A model generated the notes under the pieces. It saw only the letters and a program-made list of their open reading frames with translations, ran no database searches and had not been told where the DNA came from. The translations under genes and the position numbers were made by a program. Of a DNA stretch of 64,000 nt, positions 27,082-39,826 are shown piece by piece (the stretch's first letter is position 1; every line of letters starts with the position of its first letter). Origin of the DNA: Dioscorea cayenensis subsp. rotundata (taxonomy: Eukaryota > Streptophyta > Magnoliopsida > Dioscoreales > Dioscoreaceae); the NCBI RefSeq assembly GCF_009730915.1, contig NC_052476.1:21309257-21373256 (forward strand). The letters run 5' to 3'.

Positions 27082-29357
27082 TTATTGGTCGTCGTCGCAC
27101 ATGTCCGGCCTCCTTCTAGCCTGTGAAGCTAAGCGGGCATCTCTTTCGCGTTCAAATTCTCGATAATCAGTTCTCTCCAAAAATGAGACTTTGTCCAAGT
27201 ACTGGTTCGAGCTCTTCTTGTACGCGTCGAGCTCTTCTTCGAGCCCTTTGTTCTCATCTTTGAATTCCCCCCAGTCCTTCTTGGTCTTGTCAAGGACACT
27301 GAGCTTTGGCTTCTTCTTTATCTGCTCAAGAATGGAGTCAAGAGCCGTGGGTGGATTAGCTTGTGCTTTGGCCTTCTCGGCAGCCTCTTTTGAGTCAGCA
27401 TCAACAAGCTTCTTTATTTCAATTTCCTTGCCCGCAAAATCACGAACCTCGGATATCTGTAGGAATCAAATGAGAAACAAACTATGAGTGTTGGTATAAA
27501 GAAGATCACAAAAGAACTACACACACACAATGATATTTGTTTAAACCATTAACGAAGTGTAGGTACTTGATCTCAAACAGCATGTACTCGTAAGAGGGGC
27601 CAAAAATGAACTGAATTAATTAGCCATTCACACAAAGCAGGGTAAAAAAAGATGGAATTGACAGGAACTTGGGCTTACTTCAACTTTTCCCCTTCCTGCA
27701 GCAGATGCACTATCTTTAACAGCAGAAAGAGCAGCCGCGGCAAGTTTTTTAGCTTCCTCGCTTGTACCATTCTGTAAATTAGCTGCCCTCTTTCCTAGAA
27801 CAACCTCACTCGTTGATGTCTTTTTCGGTGCCATTCCAAGATAAACCATCCAATTCTACATAATGCCAATTGCAGAAAGACAAAACATTCCTCTTATGAG
27901 GATCAGTTCATAACATATAATAGAACAAGAGAGACTGACTATATTCACAGATATAGAATGCTTACAGGTATAGGTTTAGTTGTTGCCTTGTTCCCTGTTG
28001 AACAGGGCTTATTCAAGAGACCTTTAGAAAACTTAGAAGGTAGCCCACTATTCATCTTCTCCCAGGCAGCATTGACACGAGCTCTCCTTTCTAAAACAAT
28101 TAGAATATGTGTGAGAAACTAGAGGTCAAGTACCATAAGAGACCTAAGGTAATAGGTAAAATATATAATAAAATGGTGTGCAGAAGCAGTGGTTCTAGAC
28201 ATTGCATTATCAACAACTAAGCAAATACAGTGTGAGAAGTAAGATGTTTGCATAGACCAGTTATTGATTGCAGTGAATATATAGAGATAGCAGATTCTAC
28301 ATCAAAATCATATGCAATGTAACTAGAAGTTAATCAAATAAAGCAGCCGAAGAAAATGTACAAAGACATAATCTCCACAAGAAAATTTGGCATTTGGCAT
28401 AAATTTTTGCAGTGAAGCTTAAAAAAAGGAAAGTACACATACCTTGTTCTTCAATCTCTTCCTTCGAAATAGGATGCTGCTGAGCATCTTGAACAGTTTG
28501 ATTTGGAGTCTCACCATTGATTCCTACAATGTGAAAAGATGAGAGACTGCAATTTCATATATACACATACCACAAGGAAACAAACACAGATTCATTGGAA
28601 AAAGCCATTGAACTCTATGCTTGATACATAACTTCCTCTATGATTGACAGACAATTAAATTGCCACATCAAAATTCATTCCAAATATCTTTCTTTTATTG
28701 TTGAACATACGCAACCCAGACATCCAACGACATCAACCAAATGCTTTGAGTTCAAAATTTAAATTTGTGATCAACTTCAACAAGAAATTCTACAGTTAGG
28801 GTTATGCAACACCTAGAGTAGAAGATATGCAATAAATTATCGCACTTCAGAACTAGTCCAGCCCAGTGAAATCAAAGACCCATATTTGTGAATCATCAAA
28901 AAGCACAGACCTTAAAAGCCATAACAATGCAAGCAAAAACCTGTATCTACTGACGAATCACAGGAAATTTAGCGTCAGCCTAGAGTTTTCTCCAAGTAAA
29001 ACAATCCCAAATCCAAACAACATTCTTTAAAATCTTCAAAACAAGCAATGATCAATACCAGATCACAAATAAACAAAGTAAACAGCATGAATTTTGATCT
29101 TAATACAATAATAATCTCTATAATCCTTCCAAAAAATAAAAACGTAAAATTTCAACATGGATATGAGAAAACGATAGAAATCTATGAGAAAACTATAGAA
29201 ATCACAGAGACAAAGAAGTAGAAAAGGAAAGTGAGCAAAAGATCATCGATTGATGGCATGAAAGGAGAGAAAGGTGATGAAATTGGGAGCGAAATCGGTA
29301 AGGATACCAGAAAAGCAAGAGCTCACCCGCATCACTGGAGCCATCGAACGCCGCCAT
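27082..29357 (-). CDS. SWC5: SWR1-complex subunit SWC5 homologue (BCNT/CFDP1 family)
   Basis: SWC5 helps the SWR1 remodeller swap H2A for H2A.Z in nucleosomes. Five exons: 29357-29327, 28523-28443, 28090-27966, 27855-27679, 27456-27082. They total 789 bases (262 residues). The N-terminal half is acidic and low-complexity, with RRARVNAAWEKMNSGLP typical of plant homologues. The middle is Ala/Lys-rich (EEAKKLAAAALSAVKD). The C-terminal BCNT domain is clear: LEQIKKKPKLSVLDKTKKDW, then GEFKDENKGLEEELDAYKKS, then YLDKVSFLERTDYREFERER. The first coding exon has only 31 bases. All introns are GT-AG and the gene appears intact. The function is inferred from the BCNT domain. Confidence 0.9.
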
Positions 29358-30843
29358 TAGAGAGCACGAGATGAAAGAGGGAGAGAGGAACGCGAGGAGA
29401 TCGAAGTCTCGATAGTGGTATGTTGTCTCGCAGACATCTATTTATACTGTTGTACGAACCAATCATCACCGTTGAAACTTGCATTGAGATCGACGACAAC
29501 GAGAACATCATATTCCACCCTTTTCGGGCTCACAGTTATATTTTAAAAAAAAATTATTTAAAATTTTATTTAATACGCCTTCCTTCTGTTCCTAAATATA
29601 TCTTTCTGTTTTTAAATTTTAACATAAAAAATAACCAAATAACTGAACTATCCCTTTTTTGAAACCATACATTTTTTTAGAACTATAAATATGGAAATTA
29701 AAGATAGGTAAAATTAAAAATAATAAATAAATATTATCTTGATATTGTAAGATTACAACTATATTGGAATAAATTTTTTTTTCGACATGTATTTAAGAAC
29801 GGAGGGAGTATTTATCTTATGCACATAATTATCGTGGCAGATTTTAATTTTTTTTAAGCTATAAAATTTAATTTGTGATAATATCAATATGCAACAAATT
29901 TGATCTTCCCATAATTTTTCGGTATCTCATAATATATGTTTTTTTTAAAATTATACTTTAAATTTTTATTTATTATTATTTTTTTAACTATAACATTTAT
30001 AATAAGACCAATCATATTTTTAGAGCCTCACAATTTATATATATTTTTATAAATATATATTTAATTTTATTATTGACTATCATCTTGTGATTCTATCAAC
30101 ATAATTATTTTTTAAACTCTAAAGTTTATCTTTTCTAATTGATTTATGATAATTTATTTATTATATATTTATTATTTAATAAAAAAACATTTAAAACATA
30201 TTTATTATAATTTTATATGGAGCTCATTTCTATAAAATCAGCCCTGATCTAATCTCAGTTCAATTCTAATTTGGTTTTGATTCTAAACTAATTATTCCGC
30301 TTTTATAAATCTTAAAATTCAAATGAAATCATAGCCGTAATATTTTGATTATAAACTGTTTCAGATTATAATTCAATTCCAAAAGTTTGACTCTTATTAA
30401 TCAAGATTTATCAAATAAAAATTACATTATCTTTTGTGTAAAAATAAACTGGAATTGACCATTCGAGTACGGTTTATAATTTATAAAATCTGAAACTTTA
30501 AATTTGTAATCCAAACAATGTTTTTTTTTTTAAATAAATAAAACATGATTTTGGGTGATTAATAGTTAATACCACCCACCGGACAAACATAACAAAACCA
30601 GTAGCTTCACATAAAAAGGCCAACAAAGAGGAGCATTATTTATGTGGACCTTATCAGCCAATAAAAAGTCTCCATCTGTCCCCCAAAAATCCAACACCCA
30701 CAACAAAATTACAAAAACACCCATGCAGTCAAAACAACCAGCTCAACTCTACTACTACTCTCCTTCACAAAGACTAGTAAGTAAAGCCCAAACCTCACCT
30801 TATGGTCTATGTCCCCATGTCACTTGAACAATGAGAGACTAAC
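29358..30843. other. Divergent intergenic region, AT-rich
   Basis: This is about 1.5 kb of AT-rich DNA between the SWC5 start (-) and the membrane-protein start (+). The last about 250 bases (30590-30843) are CA-rich and pyrimidine-rich, as in a promoter and leader. No gene or recognisable transposon is seen. Confidence 0.5.
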
Positions 30844-33800
30844 ATGGCTCTTTCCATCCATTGGTACACCATCCTTTGTTTCGCGCTCATCGCCGGAGCA
30901 TTCGTCGGAGCTTTATGGGTTATTTGGGTCTATGAATTTCGTCGGAAAAATGAAGACCGTGAAACAGAGTATGAGAGCTTGTTTTTGGATGCCGGGGATC
31001 GGGATCGGGACGGGGATGTGATCGGAGTTAGATCAGGTGAGTTGTGGCTAAGCTGCTGGACAGGAGTGAATCCAGCATGGTTGCTTATGCTAAGGATCAT
31101 TTTTCCTTTGATCATGATTAGTATCATCTTGTGGGACATGCAGACATATGACTGGACCATTATGGTGTATTACACTGAGTATGTTCTCTATTTTTTTCCT
31201 TGTTTAAAATTTAATTGTTTTTTTAATTTTAATATTTATTTGTTTATTTGGTGAAATGTGTTTGTTAATTAGAGATTTATGTGCAAAATTGATGAGTGAT
31301 CAGCATAATGGTGAACGGAATAGAACGAGGGTATTTTTGTAATTTTAATGATTTTAGTATAATTGGAGTCTCTAAAACAAGCATTTAGATTTAGATGAAT
31401 GGTAGGGGAGAAAAAAAAATTAAAATGGTTTAAAAGTGGATGTTGATTTAAATAGTAAATATTTGGATGACTTAAATAAATAATTTTACATTATATATAC
31501 AAAACAAGTTGTGAGAAAAAATTTATCCATTTACAAAATTTTTAATACCTCATCTCGAGAAGGCCACAGATAATTTTTTTTAATTGTTATTAATGAAAAA
31601 GAAAAAGCTAATGATTTTTTTACTCGCAAGAAAATGACCAAATTACTCTTTATATAGTTAAAAAGTATAAGAAATATTATTGGAAATTACAGTATAAATT
31701 AATCACACCTTGTGGCTTAGTATGTTAATCATTAATAAAAAATAATTTAAATAAGATATAGCTCAATAGTCCATTACTAAGTTTTTTTAGTGATTGAATT
31801 GTTGAATTATTTATTTATTTATTTGATTTATATGCCAAAGATTAAAGTGTTTTGATTCCGTCTATATATATGCTATGTTTTGTATGTGTTTTAAAAAAAT
31901 TCTTAGAAATGTATATTTAGCAAATGATAATTATTTTTTTATCATAAATATTTATTTATATTTAAATTTATGTTTTTTTAATAATAAGTTTTTAATTTGG
32001 TGTTTATTCTGGAAACAATAAACACTGGTATAAGCACTTGGGAAGCATTTTTTTTAATTTAATATTAATATTAAAATGCAAAACGTTGACAACTCCTACC
32101 AATATTTGAGGCTACAATAAACTGCTTCTACGATGAAATGACTGAAGTACCCCATTCCAAGATTGTGACTGTCACAAAAAGAGTGGGAAATTAACGTAAA
32201 AGTTGAGGGTATTATTGTCATTTAAGATACTTCTCGCTTCTTCTTCTACCCGTCTTCTCTTTCGTCTGAGAAAAGTCGGACCTTTGGTTCGTGTGCGATA
32301 ATGGCGGATAAGGGCGAGGGTTTTGGGTATTGGGCGCAGTGGCAGGTGCCGGTGTGCGCGTTGATCATCGTCCTTCCGGCGGTGGTGGCTGTGGTGTTGC
32401 TGTCGAGGTGGAAGAGGGTTGCGTTGAGATCGTCGGCGTTGTGGCTCCCATGCTGGAGATCTATCCATCCTTTGTGGATTTTGGTGTTCAGAGCCTTTAG
32501 TAGCGTTGTGTATGTCATGGTTCCTCTCCCGGATGGTTCTTCTCGATGGGCTCTCCGCTTTCTACTTCTATACTCAGTGTGAAATCTACTCCTTTGTGTT
32601 CTTTCCCTGATTGATTCGTTGATTTCATGAATTTAGTAGTCTCTTTTAAGGAATTTGGTTCTTTTGAAGATACGATCACGATCCCGGTGTGTTGCAAGTG
32701 TGTTCGGAGCGGAAACACTTTGAGATTTCTGACCTTTTTGTTGAATAATTGAGGTTTTGGTTGTTAATTGATGCATTATATGCTCTTGAGATTAAGTGTT
32801 GCCTAAAATTAGTTCTTTTGCGGTGTTTTGGTTGGATAATGCTTATGAAATGGAACAAATTAGTCTTGAATGTTTTCTGAATCTTGCCTGCTTTTTTTTT
32901 TTATTAGAATCTTGCTTGTTTGTTTTAATCAACTTGCTTTTAATCAGAATGTACTGGAATTAAAATGCCATACTCTAGAGACTTGGAGCATCCACAAAAT
33001 GTTTCTGCTACTTAAGGGAATTATACTCACTGTAGGGATTTATATATATATAGATTTTTTATGGCACATAATGAGAAATGTGCAATGTATTAAAATTTCA
33101 TTTTGCACTGATATTACCTGATATGAGACTTCGTACAAGATGAGTGTCGAGTGAGCATGCCATTTCTGTACAGTGTTTTTAATGCAGTGAGGTTTTGAAG
33201 AAAAAAAAGGTGAATACTGTATAGTAATACACATGCCAAGTGGATATGAGCCACATCATAATTGGAGTGTGGACTCTTTTCCATTATTAGCTCTTAGTTG
33301 ATTACTTGTCTTCTAATTCTTTTTTCTGTGGATGATTTGCAGGTGGACATTCACATTAGTCATCATCTATTTTGTGGTATATTCCTATGCCACTCCCTTG
33401 ATCAACTTTTGGGATCAACAATTTGTGCAGATGATTTTTTAGTGCAGTTAGAAAAGTTTATTGTTCATGACATTCACAAAAACTGCATTCTCATGTAGTT
33501 CTGTCCAAATTGTTAGCTCCCGCTATGCTTAAAAAATTTAATGTATTGACAAGCATTTGTATCTTGCGTTTATCTTCAAATTTGCTTGTGAAAAAATGAA
33601 CACAAATTGAATAGTGGGCCTTGGATTTCCTGTGAATTTAAGGTTTTTGATAATCTAACTTCATTCTAGTATCCTGCATTATGAACAAGGGCTAGGAAAT
33701 CCATGCTCAGTTACTGGCTTTATAGCTTTTTGGTTGGTTTGACTATTACTATGGTGTATGACTTCAAGCTAGTACATGTTCATAGTGATCTTTGTGGTCA

Positions 33801-35251
33801 TCAATTGAGACTTCTCTCAGAGGTCTACCACTTAGCTCACCTTCTTTTGTTGGAAAGAGCCTTGCATGATGCCTAATGATGCTCCTTTGTCTGTATTTAG
33901 AATCTATCTCTCTCGCATACACACAAAGCACATAGATGCATTTGTAAATGCATTGAAGTAAATGGTGTTCTGTGTCTGAAAGTGCAAATCCTCATCAAAC
34001 TTTCTCGATTATAAATTTTTTTACCCAATTGATTTCATGTTTGCTCGCAGATTGGTGCATGCATTTCTGCTCATGGCTGTTGGATCTATTCAAAATATCA
34101 TCATCCTGACAATGAGGAAACCAATGGATTTCTGAATGGGAATGTTGAAGAACATAGTTCTGTAACATTAACTTACAGAACAAAACAAAACAGGAACATG
34201 ACCAAACTGCAAAAATATCTTGAACAAGAGGACAAAGACCAAAGAGCTGGCTTTTGGGGGTATGCCATGCAAGTGATTTATCAGGTTAGCCTATCAGAAC
34301 ATGGTTTTGTCAGCTTATTTGGTGCTTGTTTATGTTTATTGCATCCAAATAGATTTCCCAATCTTCAGCTCTTTCTTTTTCTTTCTGACACTTGAACAGA
34401 CCAGTGCAGGCGCTGTGGTGCTGACAGATGTTGTCTTCTGGGGCCTTCTGGTACCTCTTTTGTCAGAACATTTCAAGGTCAACCTGGTAGGCACCTTGTA
34501 CTTCAGTGATGTTTCTGAAGTCAATGAACTCCAAAATGTTCCTATTCCTATACTACTATTAAAATTTCTTCAGCTAAGGGTTTCTTTGGTTGATCATGAT
34601 GTTGTTGTTCATTAACATATGTTGTGTTACCTTGCTTGGCAGATAATGGCGAGCATGCATAGTGTTAATGCTATATTTCTTCTCATTGACACTGCTCTCA
34701 ATAGCATGGTATGTATTCTACTGCTAGAGTAGACAATATCTCAATAAATCTATTGTATACAACAAAGCAATTACATATGAACCTTCTTCTTCTTCTTCTT
34801 CCAGAGTTTTCCTTGGTTCCGGATGGCGTATTTCATTCTTTGGAGTTGTGCCTATGTATCTTTTCAATGGATCTTACATGCCTGTGGTTTTACATGGTGA
34901 GCATTTCATATACATGCATTCATTTCATCGAATGCATTAATCACAACTTTCATTTTAACAGATGTTTTGATTTGACGTGTCATTAATTGATTTTTCTGCA
35001 GGTGGCCTTACCCATTTCTTGAGCTTGACACTCCCTGGGCTCCTCTCTGGTAATTGTTCAATGCCAATGCATTTTTCATTTTCCTTCAAGTTAATGAACA
35101 ATACTCTGAATTCTTTCTCATAAACTCTTTCAGGTATTTGTGCATGGCACTGGTTCACATTCCTTGTTATGGCTTCTTTGTCTTGGTTGTAAAGGCGAAA
35201 AACTCATTTCTGTCAAAATTTTTTCCCAATGCTTATATAAGATCAGATTGA
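30844..35251 (+). CDS. Multi-pass membrane protein, tandem copy 1 (first exon type A)
   Basis: The family is unnamed in my knowledge; plant members are often annotated as rolling-stone-like membrane proteins. Exons: 30844-31178 (A), 33343-33376, 34051-34284, 34400-34486, 34643-34708, 34805-34896, 35002-35049, 35134-35251. They total 1014 bases, an unbroken 337 residues. About seven membrane spans are visible: ILCFALIAGAFVGALWVIWV, LLMLRIIFPLIMISIILW, WTFTLVIIYFVIGAC, AVVLTDVVFWGLLVPLL, VNAIFLLIDTAL, AYFILWSCAYVSFQW and VHIPCYGFFVLVV. A hydrophilic loop in exon 3 (about residues 140-200) is charged. Exon A ends in phase 2 with donor GTATGT, matching exon 2. A second first exon (B, 32301-32576) lies inside the 2.2 kb first intron. 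The transport or other role is unknown. Confidence 0.75.
32301..32576 (+). other. Alternative or abandoned first exon (type B) of membrane-protein copy 1
   Basis: This exon aligns with the first exon of copy 2 (36739-36998): RVALRSSALWLPCWRSIHPL against RVALRWSALWLPCWRSMHPL. Both end with the same donor (TATACTCA|GTGTGA) in phase 2. Their leaders are also alike ('gagggtattattgtcattta', 'ctttcgtctgagaaaa'). Between 32489 and 32505 it has one base more than copy 2, so the initial frame runs off and the conserved end (CMSW...VLLDGLSAFYFYTQ) is in the next frame. With exon A available upstream, B may be a decayed alternative promoter/exon or may carry a base-call error. Confidence 0.7.
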
Positions 35252-36738
35252 TATACAAACATACATTTTTCAGTTTCAGAGATTGTTACAAACTCATGAT
35301 CCATTCAAGAATAATTGTGTACAAGAATGATTGCTTGGGATTTGTCTCCTGCTTTTTGTCCATTTGTAAACTTGGTCTTACTTAGCATTGTAGTGTATGA
35401 GTTTAGCAGGCAATGCTATATTTGTCATGTTGAAATTTTCAAGATATTAGTGAATATGTTTTTTTAAAAAAATAAATTTAGTTTTAGTCCCTGTGTCTGC
35501 ATTCAAAATTTTGTTCCTTTTACATTTTCAGTACATCATCATGGTGATGATTAGCATCATCTTGTGGGACGTGTAAACTTATGACTGCACTGTATGATTT
35601 TATAACAAATGCGACAATTATATATATATATATATACACACACACAAGGAGCGTGCGCACGCATAGTTGTTACCCTGACAAAATGGTATTTTTATAAATG
35701 CGACAATTGCATATAAATTCTAAGGTTGCATCAAGACAATGATAGTTTGCATGTGTGCTCTCATTTAGCTAATATTAGGATTGGGTTATAAGTTCACTCC
35801 ACAGCATTTGGCATATTTTAAATTAATAATGAAAGTCTCATAAATAAAATTTTGCTGAAAATTTGAGCGGCTCAAAAATAAGGCCTGAAAAACCATTGCT
35901 TTAGGCTATGTGTGCTCTCAAGTCTCACCTAACTAATATTAGGATTGGGTTATAAGAAGTCTCACAAATAAAATTTTGCTTGAAAAACCATTACTTTAGG
36001 CTCCTAATTTTGGAATGCGTCTAAATAAATTGGTAGATTAAAATTTTAAAATTAATACTTAATTAGGTAATATAATATCAAGTAATTTGTTTAAACTATA
36101 GAATAATAAATCAAGGTATTCAAATATTTTAATTTAATATTTAAGTTTTTGCTATTTTTTTAGTACTACAGGCACTCCTGCTTTGAAGATAATCTACAAA
36201 TTTTTAATTATAAAAAATATATTATTTTTAAAATTTTATTTATAAATTTAAAATGTATTTATTTAAATGATAAAGAGTGATACTAGCACATATAAAAGAT
36301 TAACATCTCATATATTAAAAAATTTAAATAAAAATTAAAATTATAGAGAATTCTACGGAGAATAGTTGCACTATTAATTAAAATAAAATTAAAATAAGAT
36401 AATTCAGTCCAAAAATCTTCATAATTCAGTTATCATTGAATTCAATTTTATCCTCAAAAATATCTAATTTATCAGAAATATATTTATATTTGAATTTTTT
36501 TAAAATAATTTTTAATTTATTATAATAAACTGTTTTTATTCTCAAAAATGACTGAATTACCCTAAACCAGGATTGGGAAGGGATTCGGAAATATGAGGAG
36601 AATAAACGTAAAAATATGAGGGTATTATTGTCATTTAAGGTATATAACTTCATCGTCCCAAAAGTTCAAATAGTTTCGTGTTTTGCTGGTCGTTCTCTTT
36701 CGTCTGAGAAAATTCGGAGCTTTGGTTCGTCGGCGATC
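35252..36738. other. Spacer between the tandem membrane-protein copies
   Basis: The spacer holds the 3' UTR of copy 1, a relic of a type A first exon (35533-35600), a TA/CA run near 35620-35645, and a local duplication: 'aatattaggattgggttata' occurs near 35770 and again near 35933, followed by similar text ending in 'tttaggct'. From about 36540 it matches the leader region of exon B in copy 1. Confidence 0.6.
35533..35600 (+). pseudogene. Relic of a type A first exon upstream of copy 2
   Basis: The text 'gattagcatcatcttgtggg' followed by 'acgtgtaaacttatgactg' matches exon A at about 31112-31155 ('gattagtatcatcttgtggg', 'acatgcagacatatgactgg'). The relic covers only the end of the exon and now contains an in-frame TAA. 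It places a former type A exon ahead of copy 2, just as one lies ahead of copy 1. Confidence 0.65.
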
Positions 36739-39700
36739 ATGGATATCGATCCATTTTGGGATAAGTGGAATGCGGCGTCCATTGTTGCCCTACTTATCGG
36801 CCCTGTTACGCTGGTGATGATGATTATATTGGAAAGGGTTGCGTTGAGATGGTCGGCGTTGTGGCTCCCGTGCTGGAGATCGATGCATCCGTTGTGGATT
36901 TTGGTGTTCAGAAGCTGTGCGGCGTTGTGTATGTCATGGTTTCTTTACTACAGGATTGTTCTTCTCGATGGGATCTTCGCTTTCTACTACTATACTCAGT
37001 GTGAAATCTACTCCCTTTGTGTGTGTGTGTGTGTGTTTTAAACCCTAATTTACTTGTTGGTTTCATGATATTATTAGGTTTTTTAAGGAATCTGAGCTTT
37101 TAGTTGAATAATTTAGGTTTTGGTTGTTGTTTGATGCATTAGAAGCTATTGAGACTCTGATTGTCGCCTAAAATTAGATCTTTTGTGGAGTTAATTCACT
37201 CGTTGGTTTCATGATATTAGTAGTTTTTTTTTTAAGGAATATGAGCTTTTATTAGTTGAATAATTTAGGTTTTGGTAGTTATTTGATGCATTGGAGGCTA
37301 TTGAGACTTTGATTGTTGCCTAAAATTTGATCTTTTGTGGAGTTTTGGTTGGATGATGCTTACCAAATGGAACAAAGTAGTGTCGAATGTTTTCTGAATC
37401 TTGCCTGCTTGTTTTTCTAATGTGGTAGAATCAAAATTTCTTACTCTAGAGACTTGGAGCATCCACAAAATGTTTCAGCTAATTATGCGAATAATTATAT
37501 TCACTGTAGTTTTTTTAAAAATTTAATGAGAATTGCACAATGTATTAGAATTACATTTTGCAGATATGAGACTTTATACAAGGATGAGTGTGCTTGCCGG
37601 TTTTTTGCAGGGTTATTAATGCAGTTAGTTTTTGAAAAAAAAAAATGTTAATAGTATATTGTAATATGCATGCCAAGTGGATATGATCGACATCATAATT
37701 GGAGTGTGGTCTGTTTTCAATTATCAGCTCTTAGTTGATTGCATGTCTTCTTATTCTTTTTTTCCTGGATGATTTGCAGGTGGACGTTTGTATTAGTCAT
37801 CATCTATTTTGTGGTATGTTCCTATTCCACTCCCTGATCAACTTTTGGGACCTAGGATTTATGCTGATAATTTTTTAATGCAGTCAGGAAATTTGTTGTT
37901 CATGACATACACAAAAACTGCATTCTGATGTATTTCTGTCAAGCATTTGTATCTTGGCTTTGGCTTCAAATTTGCTTGTGAAAAATAAATACAAATTGTA
38001 TAGTAGGCCTCAGTTTCTGTGTGACTTTTAAGGTTTTTGAAGATATTAACTTCATTTGCATGTCTTTCATTATGAACAAGGGTAGCAATCCATGCTGACT
38101 TGCTTTCTAGCATTTTGTTTGGTTCAATTGTTTCCCAAAGTTGACTTCATTGAGTGATTCCTATTCTGTGTGACTTCAAGCTAATACATGATCATAGTGC
38201 ATGTTCTATGTGGCCATCAATTGAGACTTAAGCTGAGAGGTCGATCAGTTGGCCCATGTTCTTTTGCTGGAAAGAGCCTTGTAGAATTCCTAATGATGCT
38301 CCTTTGTCTTTATTTATCATCTGTCTCTCTCCCATACACACCAATCATATAGATGAATTTGTAAATGCATCGAAGAAATGGTGTTCTGTGTCTGAAAATG
38401 CAAATGCCCATCAAACTTTCTCTATTTCAACTTTTTTTTTTAACCCAACTGATTTCATGTTTTCTCACAGATTGGTGCATGCATTTCTGCTCATGGATGT
38501 TGGATCTATTCAAAATATCATCCTCCTGACAATGAGGAGGCCAAAGGACTTCTGGAGGGGGATCTTGAAGAAAATTGTTCTATAAAATTGACTTACAGAT
38601 CAAAACAAAACAGGAGCATGCCCAAACTGCAAAGATATCTTGAAGAAGAGAAACACCAAAATGCTGGCTTTTGGGGGTATGTCATGCAAGCTATTTATCA
38701 GGTTAGCCTATCAGAACCTGGTTTTGTCAGCTTATTCAGTTCTTGTTTATGTTTATTGCACTCAAATATAAACTTCACAAATGATTTTTCTCTAAATAAT
38801 GTCACTTGTTCATACAGTTTTCTTGAAAGCTTCCAGTGTATGAGTATGGCTATTGTTTTCATATATTCATTACATCTTTAAACTTGAAAGGCATGATTCT
38901 ATTTCTTTAAATTTTCTTCCCGCTTGACTGATTTCCCAATCTTCAGCTCTTTCTTTTTTCTTTCTGACACTTGAACAGGCCAGTGCAGGTGCTGTGGTGC
39001 TGACAGATATTGTCTTCTGGGGCCTTCTGGTACCTCTTTTCATCAGATAAACAGTTCAAGGTCAACCTGGTAGGCACTATGTATTACAGCGATGTTTATG
39101 AAATCAATGAACTCCAAAATGTTTTTATTCCTATACTGCTGTGAAAATTTCATAAGTTAAATGTTTTCTTTATTTGATCACGATGATTTTGTTTTTAACA
39201 TATGTTGTGTTACCTCGCTCGGCAGATAACAGCTAGCATGCATAGTGTTAATGCTATATTTCTTCTCCTCGACACTTTTCTCAATAGCATGGTGTGTATT
39301 CTACTGCTTGAATAGACAATGTCTAAGTAAGTCTATTGTAACATCAAAGTAATTAATTACATATGAACCTTGTTCTACTTGCAGAGTTTTCCTTGGTTCC
39401 GGATAGGGTATTTTGTTCTTTGGAGTTGTAGCTATGTGGCTTTCCAAATGCATTTACATAACTGGGACCTTTCATGGTGAGCATTTCACATACATGCATT
39501 CATTTCATCGAACACATTGGTCGCAAATTTCATTTTAACAAATGTTTCAATTTGAAGCTTCATTAATTGATTTTTCTGCAGGGGGCCTGACCTTTTTCCT
39601 GAGCTTAATACTCCATGGATTATTCTCTGGTAATTAATTGTTCAATGTTCATTTTCTTTCATGTTAATGAACACACTACTCTGAATTCTTTCTTACAAAC

Positions 39701-39826
39701 TCTTTCAGGTATTTTGTTGTGGCACTGCTTCACATCCCTTGTTATGGTTTCTTTGTCCAGATCAGAAAGGCGAAAAGCTCATTTTTTTCAAAATGTTTCC
39801 CCAATGCTTATATAAGTTTAGATTGA
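36739..39826 (+). CDS. Multi-pass membrane protein, tandem copy 2 (first exon type B), frame-broken in exon 4
   Basis: Exons: 36739-36998, 37780-37813, 38471-38701, 38979-39069, 39226-39291, 39385-39476, 39582-39629, 39709-39826. All boundaries correspond to copy 1, and introns are also visibly similar, so this is a tandem duplicate. The N-terminus is MDIDPFWDKWNAASIVALLI, with spans like those of copy 1, ending YGFFVQIRKAKSSFFSKCFP. The total is 940 bases, one over a multiple of three. In exon 4, CTTTTCATCAGATAAACAG around 39042 has one extra A relative to an open L-F-S-D-K-Q reading, giving an early TAA and leaving about 135 residues unread. Either the copy is dying or the base is a sequencing artefact. 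Function unknown. Confidence 0.72.

Noticed and set aside
30844-31254. Exon A as a separate small gene ending at 31254
   Set aside because: The frame past 31178 is AT-rich intron-like sequence, while a good phase-2 donor at 31179 fits the downstream exons.
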